Source of the DNA: Algoriphagus sp.
GTDB lineage: Bacteria > Bacteroidota > Bacteroidia > Cytophagales > Cyclobacteriaceae
Length of the DNA: 64,000 bases
NCBI RefSeq assembly: GCF_029254265.1
Contig: NZ_JAQWXX010000073.1
Span: forward strand, 1-64,000
Reading direction: 5' to 3'
Shown here: one piece after another, positions 47,354-57,054 of the stretch
Layout: every line of letters starts with the position of its first letter
Position numbering within the stretch: the stretch's first letter is position 1
Made by a program: the position numbers and the translations under genes
Notes under the pieces: model-generated
Databases searched by the model: none
The model's input: the letters and a program-made list of their open reading frames with translations, nothing else
What the model was told of the DNA's origin: nothing

Positions 47354-48547
47354 CTAGATCACGCCCAGCTCTTTTCCAACTTCTATAAATGCATTAATCG
47401 CTTTATCCAAATGTTCTCTTTCGTGTCCTGCTGAAATTTGAACTCTAATTCTTGCTTGCCCCTTAGGTACTACGGGGAAATAAAACCCAATCACATAGAT
47501 TCCTTTTTCTAAAAGTTTCTCTGCCATTTTCTGAGAAAGTACAGCATCATAGAGCATTACTGGAACAATGGGATGGGTACCTGGTTTGATGTCAAATCCA
47601 GCTGCATTCATTTTCTCTCTAAAATAAGCTGTATTTGATTCGAGCTTATCCCGTAACTCAGTGGTTTCAGACAATAAATCTAAAACAGCTATCGATGCTC
47701 CGGTAATGGATGGAGCCAAAGTATTTGAAAACAAATATGGCCGTGAACGCTGTCTCAAAAGTTCAATAATCTCTTTTCTACCAGAAGTAAACCCACCTGA
47801 TGCACCTCCAAGCGCCTTACCTAGAGTTCCGGTAATAATATCAATTTTACCCATGACATCGCAATGCTCATGAACTCCACGTCCTTTTTTACCCATAAAG
47901 CCCGTAGAATGACATTCATCTGACATGACAAGTGCACCATATTTTTCTGCTAGAGCTACAATTTTATCAAGTTGAGCAATCGTTCCGTCCATTGAAAACA
48001 CACCATCCGTTACGATGATTTTTTGCTTTGCTCCTTTCGCAACCGCATCCTGCAATTGCTTTTCCAAATCCTCCATGTTGTTATGCTCATATCGAAACCG
48101 CATGGCTTTGCAAAGCCGAACTCCATCGATAATCGAAGCATGGTTTAATGCATCTGAGATAATCGCATCCTCAGCACCAAAAATCGGTTCGAAAACACCC
48201 CCATTGGCATCAAAGGCAGCAGCATAAAGAATGGTATCTTCTGTCCCTAAAAATTCAGAGATCTTTCGCTCTAATTCCTTATGAATGTCTTGAGTTCCAC
48301 AAATAAAACGGACTGAAGACATCCCGTACCCATGCGAATCTATGGAGGCTTTCGCAGCCTCTACCACTTTTGGATGGGAAGAAAGTCCTAGATAATTATT
48401 TGCACAAAAATTGAGAACATGCTTACCACCTAAGATTGTGATTTCTGCAGCCTGTGGAGAAGTAATCACTCGCTCCTTTTTAAACAGTCCAGCTGCCTCT
48501 ATTTCTTTTAATTCTTGTTCTAATTTGGGTTTTAATGAATCGTACAT
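47354..48547 (-). CDS. kbl: glycine C-acetyltransferase (2-amino-3-ketobutyrate CoA ligase)
   Basis: A PLP enzyme of the alpha-oxoamine synthase family, 397 aa from ATG 48547 (the family start [16 protein letters not shown]; the ATG 14 codons upstream is less likely). Motifs: [63 protein letters not shown], and [17 protein letters not shown] with the PLP lysine. It splits 2-amino-3-oxobutyrate into glycine and acetyl-CoA, the second step of threonine degradation. The first step is encoded by the divergent gene 150 bp away. Confidence 0.95.
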   Translation of the reverse strand: MYDSLKPKLEQELKEIEAAGLFKKERVITSPQAAEITILGGKHVLNFCANNYLGLSSHPKVVEAAKASIDSHGYGMSSVRFICGTQDIHKELERKISEFLGTEDTILYAAAFDANGGVFEPIFGAEDAIISDALNHASIIDGVRLCKAMRFRYEHNNMEDLEKQLQDAVAKGAKQKIIVTDGVFSMDGTIAQLDKIVALAEKYGALVMSDECHSTGFMGKKGRGVHEHCDVMGKIDIITGTLGKALGGASGGFTSGRKEIIELLRQRSRPYLFSNTLAPSITGASIAVLDLLSETTELRDKLESNTAYFREKMNAAGFDIKPGTHPIVPVMLYDAVLSQKMAEKLLEKGIYVIGFYFPVVPKGQARIRVQISAGHEREHLDKAINAFIEVGKELGVI

Positions 48548-48698
48548 GAATATTTGGTCTATAAATGATGCAAAAACAGGGATTTCCATTCGTCAAAAAC
48601 CCCATAAAGAGAATTGATTTTTCTTACTTTTGCGATAGCAAACCCAAATATAAACAAAAACCTAAAGCAGAACTTTGGGTGATTTTGAAAGCCTCTAC

Positions 48699-49655
48699 AT
48701 GGAAAAAATTCTTGTTATCGGTGCAGCCGGACAGCTTGGTTCAGAATTAACCAAATCACTTGCGGATCTCTATGGATCAGAATCAGTTATAGCTACAGAC
48801 CTCCAAGAGTCAGCCAGATCAAAATTTGATTATTGCAGATTTGAAGTCCTAGATGTAATGAATAAAGATGGATTGAGGGACTTGGTCAAAAATGAGAAAG
48901 TAACCCAGATATATCATCTTGCAGCTGTTCTTTCAGCCACGGGAGAAAAAAAACCAATCTTTGCTTGGCATTTAAATATGGAGAGCCTTCTTCATGTATT
49001 AGAACTTGCAAAAGAATTTAAACTAGAAAAAGTATACTGGCCTTCTTCAATTGCAGTTTTTGGCCCAAATACTCCTAAAATAAACACCCCACAATACTGC
49101 GTCAAGGAACCTAATACAGTTTATGGCATCAGCAAACAAGCAGGTGAACGATGGTGTGAATATTACTTCCAGAAATTCAATGTCGACGTAAGAAGCCTGA
49201 GATATCCAGGTTTGATCGGATATAAATCCTTACCAGGTGGAGGAACGACGGATTACGCAGTTGATATTTATCACAAGGCTTTAGCTGGTCAAAAGTTCTC
49301 CTGCTTCCTAAAAGAGGACAGCTACCTTCCGATGATGTACATGCCTGACGCTATCAAAGCTACGCTCGATCTGATGAATACACCACGGGAATTGGTTAAA
49401 ATCCGATCTAGTTATAACCTTTCAGGGATGACCTTTTCTCCAAAGGAAATCTTTGAAAGCATAAAAAAACATCACCCTAGCTTCGAGATTGAATATCAGC
49501 CTGATTTTAGACAAGCTATTGCTGATTCATGGCCGGATAGTATCGATGATAGCTGTGCTCGAAAAGATTGGGGCTGGAAACCTGATTATGACTTGGATTC
49601 AATGACTTTGGATATTCTTAAAAATTTGCCTGATTATTTTCCTGTGGCAAAGTAA
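48699..49655 (+). CDS. L-threonine 3-dehydrogenase, NAD-dependent epimerase type
   Basis: About 318 aa from ATG 48699 (earlier in-frame ATG 48675 is less likely because the Rossmann start ILVIGAAGQLGSELT follows Met9). Short-chain dehydrogenase/epimerase motifs: GAAGQLG, TQIYHLAAVLSATGEKKP, VYWPSSIAVFGP and YGISKQAGERWCEYY (catalytic Tyr-x3-Lys), then RYPGLIGYKSLPGGGTTDYA. This latter stretch is typical of the SDR-type threonine dehydrogenases. Divergence from kbl supports the pairing of both steps of threonine to glycine. A general NAD-dependent epimerase is the alternative. Confidence 0.88.
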   Translation: MEKILVIGAAGQLGSELTKSLADLYGSESVIATDLQESARSKFDYCRFEVLDVMNKDGLRDLVKNEKVTQIYHLAAVLSATGEKKPIFAWHLNMESLLHVLELAKEFKLEKVYWPSSIAVFGPNTPKINTPQYCVKEPNTVYGISKQAGERWCEYYFQKFNVDVRSLRYPGLIGYKSLPGGGTTDYAVDIYHKALAGQKFSCFLKEDSYLPMMYMPDAIKATLDLMNTPRELVKIRSSYNLSGMTFSPKEIFESIKKHHPSFEIEYQPDFRQAIADSWPDSIDDSCARKDWGWKPDYDLDSMTLDILKNLPDYFPVAK

Positions 49656-49666
49656 CTCTTCAATTA

Positions 49667-49699
49667 AAAAGCTCGATCGATTCGAGCTTTATTTTTTTA
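49667..49699 (+). terminator. rho-independent terminator after the threonine dehydrogenase gene
   Basis: AAAGCTCGA (49668-49676) and TCGAGCTTT (49682-49690) with a 5-nt loop, then ATTTTTTTAG. Nine-bp perfect stem. Confidence 0.9.
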
Positions 49700-49770
49700 G
49701 ATCAAACCGACTTTTGATAGTTTTTCCAAATCGATCTATTTGGCTATTTTAGGGAGAATCAATCTATGGC

Positions 49771-52506
49771 ATGACCCGCGAGCGAATAGCGATCCTTCTA
49801 TCTGTTTTACTTGGAGTTTCACTTCTTTTTTTCTTTTGGAAAGAAGAAGAAAAGATTGATTTCAGTACTCAAATCAAACCTATTCTCAATACGCATTGTA
49901 TAACCTGCCATGGAGGGGTGAAGAAAAACGGCGAGTTCTCATTACTTTTTGAAGAAGAAGCTTTCGCTCCTACAAAATCCGGTCATCCTGCAATAATTCC
50001 GGGTGATCCAAACGGAAGCGAGCTAATCCGAAGACTTACCGAGAGTGATCCTGAGCTTAGGATGCCTTATCAAAAATCCCCACTATCCGAAGAAGAAATT
50101 GAACTCTTGAAAACTTGGATCCGACAAGGAGCCAAATGGGGAGAACATTGGGCTTATTCTCCAGTAGCAGAACCAAACCTTCCTGCAAGCCCATCTACTG
50201 CTTCATTGGGAAATAATAACGAACCAATACCACTCAAGCCCATTGATTACTATGTGAGGGAAAAATTAGAAGAGTTAAATCTTCAACCTTCTGAGCAAGC
50301 AGATATATCCCAATTGATTCGAAGAGCAGCGCTCGACATCACAGGCTTACCCCCTTCTCAGGAATTGATCCAATCTATCCAATCCGGTAAAATCTCTTAT
50401 GATACTGCCGTTGATCAACTTCTAGCTTCCCCTTCTTTTGGGGAGAAATGGGCATCTTGGTGGTTGGATTTAGCAAGATATGCAGATACCAAAGGATATG
50501 AGCGGGATGTAAGTAGGACGATGTGGCCTTATCGGGATTGGGTTATTCGAGCGTTCAATTCAGACAAACCTTTTGATGAATTTACAATTGAGCAATTAGC
50601 TGGAGACTTGTTGCATAATCCTACTACGGATCAACTTGCTGCCACCGCCTTTCATCGAAACACCATGAATAATGATGAAGGTGGTACGAATGATGAAGAG
50701 TTTCGGGTCGCAGCAGTTCTCGACCGGGTGAGTACCACTTATGAAGTCTGGCAAAGCACCACTATGGCATGTGTACAGTGCCATAGTCATCCTTATGATC
50801 CGATTCGTCATGAAGAATTCTATCAGTCTACTGCTTTTTTCAATAATAGTCGAGACGAGGACACTCATGATGAAGAACCTAAACTTCGTTTTTACGAATC
50901 AGAAGATCAGGAAAGGCTAAACGAAATCGTCAATTGGGTAAGTGAAAATCAAGACGACGAAGAAGCTGATAAATTCAAAAAATTCCTGACTTATCAAGAG
51001 CCAAAATACGCTGCCCATATTGCTCAGGATTTCATCAAGTCAGAATTAATTGACACCAAATGGCTTGGAATGCAAGCCGATGGATCTTGCTACCTAAGAG
51101 ATATAGATACACAAGAAGCAGATCAACTGCTTTTGAATTATTGGTCTGATGTAGATGGGAGTACTCTGACCATCCGAAAAGATGGTCCAGAGGGCGATAT
51201 CCTGAGTACTATCCCAATAAATAAATCCGCAAAAGCAACTCGAACTATATCTTTCCCTAAACTTTCGGGAAAACATGATTTATACTTGGAAATGAAAAGT
51301 CCAAAAGCTAAAACAGAACAGAATGCAATTGCTGTAGTTTGGTTTGCTTTTTTGCCCTCATTACCGGGGAAAGAAAAAAATGGCTTCGAAAAAGTCCAAA
51401 ATAATTGGGAAAACTTAATTGCGGCTAAAACTACTACGGTTCCTATACTAATAGAAAATCCAAGTTTCATGAGTCGGGAAACACATGTTTTTGAGCGAGG
51501 AAATTGGATGATCCTTGGAGAAAAAGTTAGTCCTGAGATTCCAAAAAGTTTAAATCCTAGTGAAAAAAAATGGAGACAGGATCGATTGGGATTTGCAGAA
51601 TGGCTGGTTGATAATCAAAACCCATTAACAGCAAGGACGCTCGTGAATCGAATTTGGGATCAGTTATTTGGAAGAGGAATAGTAAGTACTCTGGAAGATA
51701 TGGGAACCCAGTCAGATCCTCCATCGCATCCTGAATTACTGGATTATTTGGCTTGGAGAGTCATGAATGAGTATGATTGGAGTATCAAAGAACTCATCCG
51801 TGAGATTGTAACTTCGGAAACTTACAAGCAAAAATCTGTTTTGTCACCAGAGCTATTTGCGGCGGACCCTCAAAACAAGTGGTATGCCAGAGGCCCAAGA
51901 ATCAGACTCTCAGCAGAGCAAGTGAGAGATCAGGCGCTGGCCGTAAGTGGACTACTCAGTTCTAAAATGTTTGGAAAGCCAGTTATGCCTCCCCAACCTG
52001 AAGGGATTTGGCAAACTGTCTACAATGGCGAGTCATGGGTAGAGGCCGAAGGAGAAGATCGATACAGAAGAGGAATTTATACTTTTTTAAAACGTACCAG
52101 TCCTTATCCCTCCATGGTAACATTTGATGCAGGAAGTCGGGAAGTTTGTCTAAGTAGAAGGATCGTAACGAATACACCACTTCAGGCTTTGGTTACTTTG
52201 AATGATCCGGTTTTCCTCGAGGCTTCTTTCCATTTGGCAAAAGAAATGATGGAATCCAACCCAGCGGATCCAAAATCCGCCATTTCATATGGCTATTCTA
52301 AATTAGTATTAAGTCAAATTTCAAAAAACACTTCAGAAGCAATGATGTCGCTTTACAAGCAAGGACTTTCAGAATATCAAACTCGACCTGAATTGCTTGA
52401 AAAGTTCTTTGGATTTAAGAACCAAATAGTGACTCCAGAATTAGCAGCAATGTCTTTAGTGGCCAATGCTTTTTTGAATTTGGATGAATTTCTAACCAAG
52501 CCCTGA
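49771..52506 (+). CDS. PSCyt1/DUF1549/DUF1553 protein with c-type haem motifs
   Basis: A 911-aa exported membrane-anchored protein (hydrophobic IAILLSVLLGVSLLFFFW at ~5-23). The Planctomycete-type cytochrome PSCyt1 domain has CITCHGG; DUF1549 follows (AALDITGLPP, WWLDLARYADTKGYERDV, NDEGGTNDEEFR) with a second CVQCHSHPYDP motif, and DUF1553 spans the C-terminal part (TARTLVNRIWDQLFGRGIV, NTPLQALVTLNDPVF). These proteins are abundant in Planctomycetes, with some in Bacteroidota, and are thought to act in periplasmic oxidation of glycans or other substrates. It starts a three-gene operon; the next gene begins 1 bp after its stop. Confidence 0.85.
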   Translation: MTRERIAILLSVLLGVSLLFFFWKEEEKIDFSTQIKPILNTHCITCHGGVKKNGEFSLLFEEEAFAPTKSGHPAIIPGDPNGSELIRRLTESDPELRMPYQKSPLSEEEIELLKTWIRQGAKWGEHWAYSPVAEPNLPASPSTASLGNNNEPIPLKPIDYYVREKLEELNLQPSEQADISQLIRRAALDITGLPPSQELIQSIQSGKISYDTAVDQLLASPSFGEKWASWWLDLARYADTKGYERDVSRTMWPYRDWVIRAFNSDKPFDEFTIEQLAGDLLHNPTTDQLAATAFHRNTMNNDEGGTNDEEFRVAAVLDRVSTTYEVWQSTTMACVQCHSHPYDPIRHEEFYQSTAFFNNSRDEDTHDEEPKLRFYESEDQERLNEIVNWVSENQDDEEADKFKKFLTYQEPKYAAHIAQDFIKSELIDTKWLGMQADGSCYLRDIDTQEADQLLLNYWSDVDGSTLTIRKDGPEGDILSTIPINKSAKATRTISFPKLSGKHDLYLEMKSPKAKTEQNAIAVVWFAFLPSLPGKEKNGFEKVQNNWENLIAAKTTTVPILIENPSFMSRETHVFERGNWMILGEKVSPEIPKSLNPSEKKWRQDRLGFAEWLVDNQNPLTARTLVNRIWDQLFGRGIVSTLEDMGTQSDPPSHPELLDYLAWRVMNEYDWSIKELIREIVTSETYKQKSVLSPELFAADPQNKWYARGPRIRLSAEQVRDQALAVSGLLSSKMFGKPVMPPQPEGIWQTVYNGESWVEAEGEDRYRRGIYTFLKRTSPYPSMVTFDAGSREVCLSRRIVTNTPLQALVTLNDPVFLEASFHLAKEMMESNPADPKSAISYGYSKLVLSQISKNTSEAMMSLYKQGLSEYQTRPELLEKFFGFKNQIVTPELAAMSLVANAFLNLDEFLTKP

Positions 52507-52507
52507 T

Positions 52508-54013
52508 ATGAATCAACTCGAAAGGCTACTGAATGAGTTTTTGCAACAAAAACTGCAGAATCAAACCAGACGACATTTCCTGATGGATTGTGTGAGCAAA
52601 GTAGGAGGACTTGCAATGGTACCGCTACTATTTGGATGCGAACCCGGAACTATCAAAAAATCTCAAGGATTAAATCTTTCAGATCGTGATTTAAATCCTT
52701 TGGCTCCACTCCCACCACCATTTGCTCCTAAAGCCAAATCAATCATTTACCTCCATATGGCAGGAGCTCCTTCGCAATTGGAATTATTTGATTACAAACC
52801 TGAACTAGTCAAATACGATGGAAAAGCCTGCCCGGAATCTTTATTGGAAGGCCGTCAATTCGCATTTATCCGAGGCGTTCCAAATATCCTTGGACCGCAA
52901 GCAAAGTTTTCTCAGCATGGTCAATCAGGAGCTTGGGTATCAGATTATTTGCCTCATTTTTCTTCCGTAGTGGATGAAGTTGCTTTTCTAAAAGCGGTAC
53001 ATACAGACCAGTTTAATCATGGTCCAGCACAATTATTTATGCAGACTGGAAGTCCAAGACTGGGAAGACCTAGTATTGGAAGTTGGGTAACCTATGGGCT
53101 GGGCACGGAGAACAAAAATTTACCTGGCTTTGTGGTGCTGACATCAGGGGGAAAAACTCCCGATGCCGGTAAAAGTGTCTGGGGTTCTGGATTTTTACCT
53201 TCCGTATATCAAGGAGTACAATGCCGATCAAAGGGAGATCCAGTATTATACCTTCAAGATCCGGAAGGCATGACTAGAGACATGAAAAAATCAGTCATAC
53301 AAGCTATTAATTCTGCAAATGAAGAAAGCTTCAAGGATTTCGGTGATCCAGAAATCTTGGCTCGCATCAATCAATATGAGATGGCTTATCGAATGCAAAT
53401 CGAAGTTCCGGAAGTGATGAATATCAACGATGAACCAGAGGCGATTCAAAAGCTTTATGGAACAAAACCTGGTGAGGAATCATTTGCAAACAATTGCCTT
53501 TTAGCAAGGAAATTAGTGGAAAAAGGAGTTCGCTTTGTTCAGCTTTACGATTGGGGCTGGGATACCCATGGCACCTCAAAAAAAGAGTCTATCGATTCAG
53601 GTCTTCGCCAAAAATGTCAGGAAATAGACAGACCTATAACTGCACTTTTGCTCGATTTGAAGCAAAGAGGGCTTCTTGAAGAAACGCTTGTTGTGTGGGG
53701 TGGTGAGTTTGGACGAACTCCAATGCAAGAAAATCGAGAAGGGAAAGTTCAAGGATGGAAGGGACGTGATCACCATGGAGATGCTTTTACGATGTGGATG
53801 GCCGGAGGAGGTATAAAGAAAGGGGCTAGTTATGGAATCACTGATGATTTTGGTTTTGCAGGGCTTGATGAGCGAGTTTCTGTTCATGACATACATGCTA
53901 CCATTTTGCACCTGATGGGTTTTGATCACGAGCAGTTTACTTATGATTTTCAAGGTCGCCCATTCCGATTGACCGATGTAGAGGGGGAATTAATTCACTC
54001 AATTTTAGCCTAG
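52508..54013 (+). CDS. DUF1501-family protein
   Basis: A 501-aa protein with a Tat-like start (QTRRHFLMDCVSKVGGLAMV) and a DUF1501 sulfatase/alkaline-phosphatase-like fold. Motifs: SIIYLHMAGAPSQLELFDYK, RPSIGSWVTYGLG, DWGWDTHGTS, WGGEFGRTPMQE, RDHHGDAFTMWMAGGGIKKG and HDIHATILHLMG with metal-binding His/Asp. DUF1501 genes are usually next to DUF1549/DUF1553 genes, as here. The C-terminal RPFRLTDVEGELI is also typical. Substrate unknown; the pairing suggests a shared periplasmic process. Confidence 0.88.
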   Translation: MNQLERLLNEFLQQKLQNQTRRHFLMDCVSKVGGLAMVPLLFGCEPGTIKKSQGLNLSDRDLNPLAPLPPPFAPKAKSIIYLHMAGAPSQLELFDYKPELVKYDGKACPESLLEGRQFAFIRGVPNILGPQAKFSQHGQSGAWVSDYLPHFSSVVDEVAFLKAVHTDQFNHGPAQLFMQTGSPRLGRPSIGSWVTYGLGTENKNLPGFVVLTSGGKTPDAGKSVWGSGFLPSVYQGVQCRSKGDPVLYLQDPEGMTRDMKKSVIQAINSANEESFKDFGDPEILARINQYEMAYRMQIEVPEVMNINDEPEAIQKLYGTKPGEESFANNCLLARKLVEKGVRFVQLYDWGWDTHGTSKKESIDSGLRQKCQEIDRPITALLLDLKQRGLLEETLVVWGGEFGRTPMQENREGKVQGWKGRDHHGDAFTMWMAGGGIKKGASYGITDDFGFAGLDERVSVHDIHATILHLMGFDHEQFTYDFQGRPFRLTDVEGELIHSILA

Positions 54014-54017
54014 CCGA

Positions 54018-55394
54018 ATGGATTTCCTCTTACCGCTTTTTGGCAGATTCCACCCACTTTTCGTCCATTTACCAATCGGGATTTTATTCTTTGCTGTGCT
54101 ATTGATTTTTCTTTCAAAAAAGAAAAAGAACAATTTCAGCCAAGTAATTCCAATTGCTTTCCTTACCGGAACTGTTTTTGCCTTTCTTTCTGCAATTTCC
54201 GGATTTTTCCAATATCAGCACGAAGGATATACTTGGGAAACTGTACGAATCCATTTGATTTTAGGTTGGTGCACTGTTGCTCTTTCTGCTTGGCTTTATT
54301 TTTCATTTAGAAGTAAACCTGATGTCACAAAAATCAGAAAAATCCAATCCGGTGGACTCCTATTAATTTTGATTCTCACGGGGCACTTTGGAGGCAATAT
54401 CACTCATGGGGATGATTATTTGTTTGAAGTTTTGCCTTCGGGTTTGCAGACCTTTCTGGGAATAGAGATTGAACAGTCCAAACCTTTAGAACTACCTACT
54501 GAAAACTGGGAAGAACTTGCTTTCTACGAGGGAGCGATTCAGCCTATCCTTAATCACAATTGTATTTCTTGCCACAATCCTAAGAATATGAAGGGAGAAT
54601 TGGATTTAACATCTTCAGAAGGATTATTAGGAGGAGGAGAAGGTGGCAAAATAGTGAATCAGGGTAATGCCGAAAACAGTAAGCTCTTTTCGCGCTTAAT
54701 CTTACCAAAAGAAGATGAGGAGCATATGCCTCCAAAGGAAAAAAGACAACCACGAAAAGCTGAAATCGAATTAATAAAAGCGTGGATAGAAAATGGAGGA
54801 TCAATGGATCAAACACTGGGAGATTCCAAGGTTTCAACCAGCTTAATTTCTCAATTCTTTGCTAAGGAAAAAATTCCATTTTATCCGAAAACAACTCTTC
54901 AAGGGATCTCCTCAGACACACTTTCAAAACTACGAGAGAAGGGGTTTTTCATTGAAAATATTGCTTTGGACAATCCATTACTTCGAGTAAGCTGCATTAA
55001 CTTTCCTGCATTTGAAGATAAAGATTGGGAATTGCTCAATTCAGTTTCAGAACACATTGCATATTTAGATCTGAGCGATTCAAAAGCAAGTGCCTCAATT
55101 CTTGATTCCCTGGGAAGTTCCTCAAATATCACTGTATTGAAAGTCAACGGACTTGAAATAACAGGTGAAAACTTATTTTCGCTGAAAAACTGTCAAAACC
55201 TAAAATTACTTTATTTGAATTCCACGGACGTCACCATGGAAAGCTTGAGTTTATTGGATGGGCATCCTACTCTTGAAAAAGTTTATGTATTTAAAACCCC
55301 AGCATCCAGTCAAGAAAAAAAGAACTTTTCTTTTGAATTGGAAACTGGGGATTATTTACTGCCAAAATTGGCAACGGACACAATTGTTTATTGA
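54018..55394 (+). CDS. DUF2231 membrane plus PSCyt1-type cytochrome protein with leucine-rich tail
   Basis: A 458-aa protein. The first ~130 residues form four membrane helices (DUF2231-like: GRFHPLFVHLPIGILFFAVL, VFAFLSAISGFFQYQHEG and onwards). A c-type cytochrome domain follows with CISCHNPKNMKGELDL (haem motif CISCH) and HMPPKEKRQPRK. The C-terminal ~150 residues are leucine-rich-repeat-like (ITVLKVNGLEITGENLFSL, LKLLYLNSTDVTMESL). It is the third member of the DUF1549/DUF1501 cluster, 4 bp after the previous stop, and may link the pair to the respiratory chain. It overlaps the converging arsC-like gene. Confidence 0.8.
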   Translation: MDFLLPLFGRFHPLFVHLPIGILFFAVLLIFLSKKKKNNFSQVIPIAFLTGTVFAFLSAISGFFQYQHEGYTWETVRIHLILGWCTVALSAWLYFSFRSKPDVTKIRKIQSGGLLLILILTGHFGGNITHGDDYLFEVLPSGLQTFLGIEIEQSKPLELPTENWEELAFYEGAIQPILNHNCISCHNPKNMKGELDLTSSEGLLGGGEGGKIVNQGNAENSKLFSRLILPKEDEEHMPPKEKRQPRKAEIELIKAWIENGGSMDQTLGDSKVSTSLISQFFAKEKIPFYPKTTLQGISSDTLSKLREKGFFIENIALDNPLLRVSCINFPAFEDKDWELLNSVSEHIAYLDLSDSKASASILDSLGSSSNITVLKVNGLEITGENLFSLKNCQNLKLLYLNSTDVTMESLSLLDGHPTLEKVYVFKTPASSQEKKNFSFELETGDYLLPKLATDTIVY

Positions 55395-55744
55395 GAGATT
55401 TTGGAAGCAATCTGATCCTGATCAAATCCTAAAGTCAAAGAACCATCTGGATAAACTATTACAGGTCTTTTGATCATGCTTGAGTTTTCTATTAATATCG
55501 GAATGGCCGTTTTTCCATTTTCTAAAGCTGCTTTTTGATCATCATCCATCTTTCTAAAAGTCGTCCCCTGCCGATTCACTAATTTACTAAGCTCGGTTTT
55601 TCCCAAAAACCCTTCCAATAAATCAGCCGTGGGTTTTTGCTTTTTATAATCGATGAATTCGTAATCAACGCCTTTTTCCTGAAGAAAGTCAAAGGTCTTT
55701 TTCATCGTATTGCAATTTTTTATTCCGTAAACTTTTATAGCCAT
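55388..55744 (-). CDS. ArsC/Spx/YffB-family reductase
   Basis: A 118-aa thioredoxin-fold protein with IKVYGIKNCNTMKKTFDFL. The CNTM motif provides one Cys, instead of the CxxC of Spx or the three Cys of arsenate reductase ArsC. FRKMDDDQKAALENGK and NSSMIKRPVIVYPDG complete the family pattern, closest to YffB. Arsenate reduction is unlikely; a glutathione- or thiol-linked role is possible. Start ATG 55744. It lies 14 bp downstream of hemL and overlaps the converging cytochrome gene by 7 bp. Confidence 0.85.
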   Translation of the reverse strand: MAIKVYGIKNCNTMKKTFDFLQEKGVDYEFIDYKKQKPTADLLEGFLGKTELSKLVNRQGTTFRKMDDDQKAALENGKTAIPILIENSSMIKRPVIVYPDGSLTLGFDQDQIASKISQ

Positions 55745-55758
55745 TTTATTTTCAAAAT

Positions 55759-57051
55759 TTATTCAAATATCTCCTTCAAACTTTCTTGATGTGCATTCAA
55801 TATCCGATCGATCAAATCATCACTTAAAGCCGTAGAAAGAAACAAACTCTCAAACTGGCTAGGTGCCAAATAAACTCCTCGATGAAGCATGGCTTGGAAG
55901 TATTTTCCAAACAAAACCGTATTAGATTTTTTCGCAGATTCAAAATCGATTACTGGTTCAGTAGAAAAGAAGAATGAATACATACTTCCCAGTCGATTCA
56001 CGGTAAACCCAAAATCCATTGATTCATTAATCTTCATGATACCTTCGGAAAGTTTTGTCCCTATATGATTCAACTTAGCATAGACTTCCGAATGTTCATT
56101 GAGGTAGTTCAGCATCGTTAATCCCGCTGCCATAGCGATAGGATTTCCTGAAAGTGTCCCCGCTTGATAAACTGGGCCGGCTGGAGAGACAAATTCCATG
56201 ATTTCTTTTTTTCCTCCGTATGCACCGACCGGCATGCCTCCACCGATGATTTTCCCTAAAGTGGTCATATCTGGAGTCACCCCATAGAGTTCTTGTGCTC
56301 CACCTTTTGCTAATCTAAAGCCAGTCATCACCTCATCAAAAATCAACACAATCCCTTCACGGGTACAGATTTCTCGGAGGCCTTCCAAATATCCGGGAAG
56401 AGGCAAACATAAGCCCATATTTCCTGGAACAGGCTCCAAAATCAAGGCTGCAATTTCTCCTTTGTTGGCTTCCACCAGTCGCTCTATGGCTTGAAGATCA
56501 TTATAAGGGGCCAAAAGCGTGTCTTTTGCAGTCCCTTTTGTAACTCCCGGTGAATCTGGATTACCCATGGTCATGGCGCCAGAACCAGCTGCAATCAGAA
56601 ACGAGTCTCCGTGTCCATGGTAGTGGCCTTCCATTTTGATGAATTTATCTCGACCTGTAAAGCCTCTTGCTACTCGGATCGCAGACATAGTCGCTTCAGT
56701 TCCTGAATTGACCATTCGAACTTTCTCTACCGAAGGAACCATTGAAACAATCAATTCAGCGATTTCTACTTCTTTAGCTGTTGGAGCGCCGAAAGAGGTA
56801 CCATCTTCCATTGCTTTGATCACAGCCTCCCGAATCATCGGATTGTTATGACCTAGAATCATTGGACCCCAGCTATTGATTAGTTCAATATATTCATTGT
56901 CGTCCTCATCATAGATGAAGGCTCCATTTGCCTTTTTGATAAATAAAGGATCCCCACCTACAGCACGAAATGCACGAACGGGTGAGTTAACACCACCTGG
57001 GATAAAGTTTTGAGCATGGGCAAAAAGCCGCTTGCTTTCAGAAATAGTCAT
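55759..57051 (-). CDS. hemL: glutamate-1-semialdehyde 2,1-aminomutase
   Basis: A 430-aa PLP enzyme that converts glutamate-1-semialdehyde to 5-aminolevulinate, the step after HemA. Motifs: FIPGGVNSPVRAF, SWGPMILGHNNP, MVNSGTEATMSAIRVARGFT, GHYHGHGDSFLIAAGSGA, IFDEVMTGFRLAKGG, and LGKIIGGGMPVGAYGG with the PLP-binding Lys. Length and fold are standard. Its start is 3 bp downstream of the TPR/periplasmic-binding gene, pointing to an operon with it and the arsC-like gene. Confidence 0.96.
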   Translation of the reverse strand: MTISESKRLFAHAQNFIPGGVNSPVRAFRAVGGDPLFIKKANGAFIYDEDDNEYIELINSWGPMILGHNNPMIREAVIKAMEDGTSFGAPTAKEVEIAELIVSMVPSVEKVRMVNSGTEATMSAIRVARGFTGRDKFIKMEGHYHGHGDSFLIAAGSGAMTMGNPDSPGVTKGTAKDTLLAPYNDLQAIERLVEANKGEIAALILEPVPGNMGLCLPLPGYLEGLREICTREGIVLIFDEVMTGFRLAKGGAQELYGVTPDMTTLGKIIGGGMPVGAYGGKKEIMEFVSPAGPVYQAGTLSGNPIAMAAGLTMLNYLNEHSEVYAKLNHIGTKLSEGIMKINESMDFGFTVNRLGSMYSFFFSTEPVIDFESAKKSNTVLFGKYFQAMLHRGVYLAPSQFESLFLSTALSDDLIDRILNAHQESLKEIFE

Positions 57052-57054
57052 GGA

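Noticed and set aside
49766-49771. Alternative ATG just upstream of the DUF1549/DUF1553 gene
   Set aside because: It is in another frame; the ATG at 49771 leads straight into the membrane anchor.
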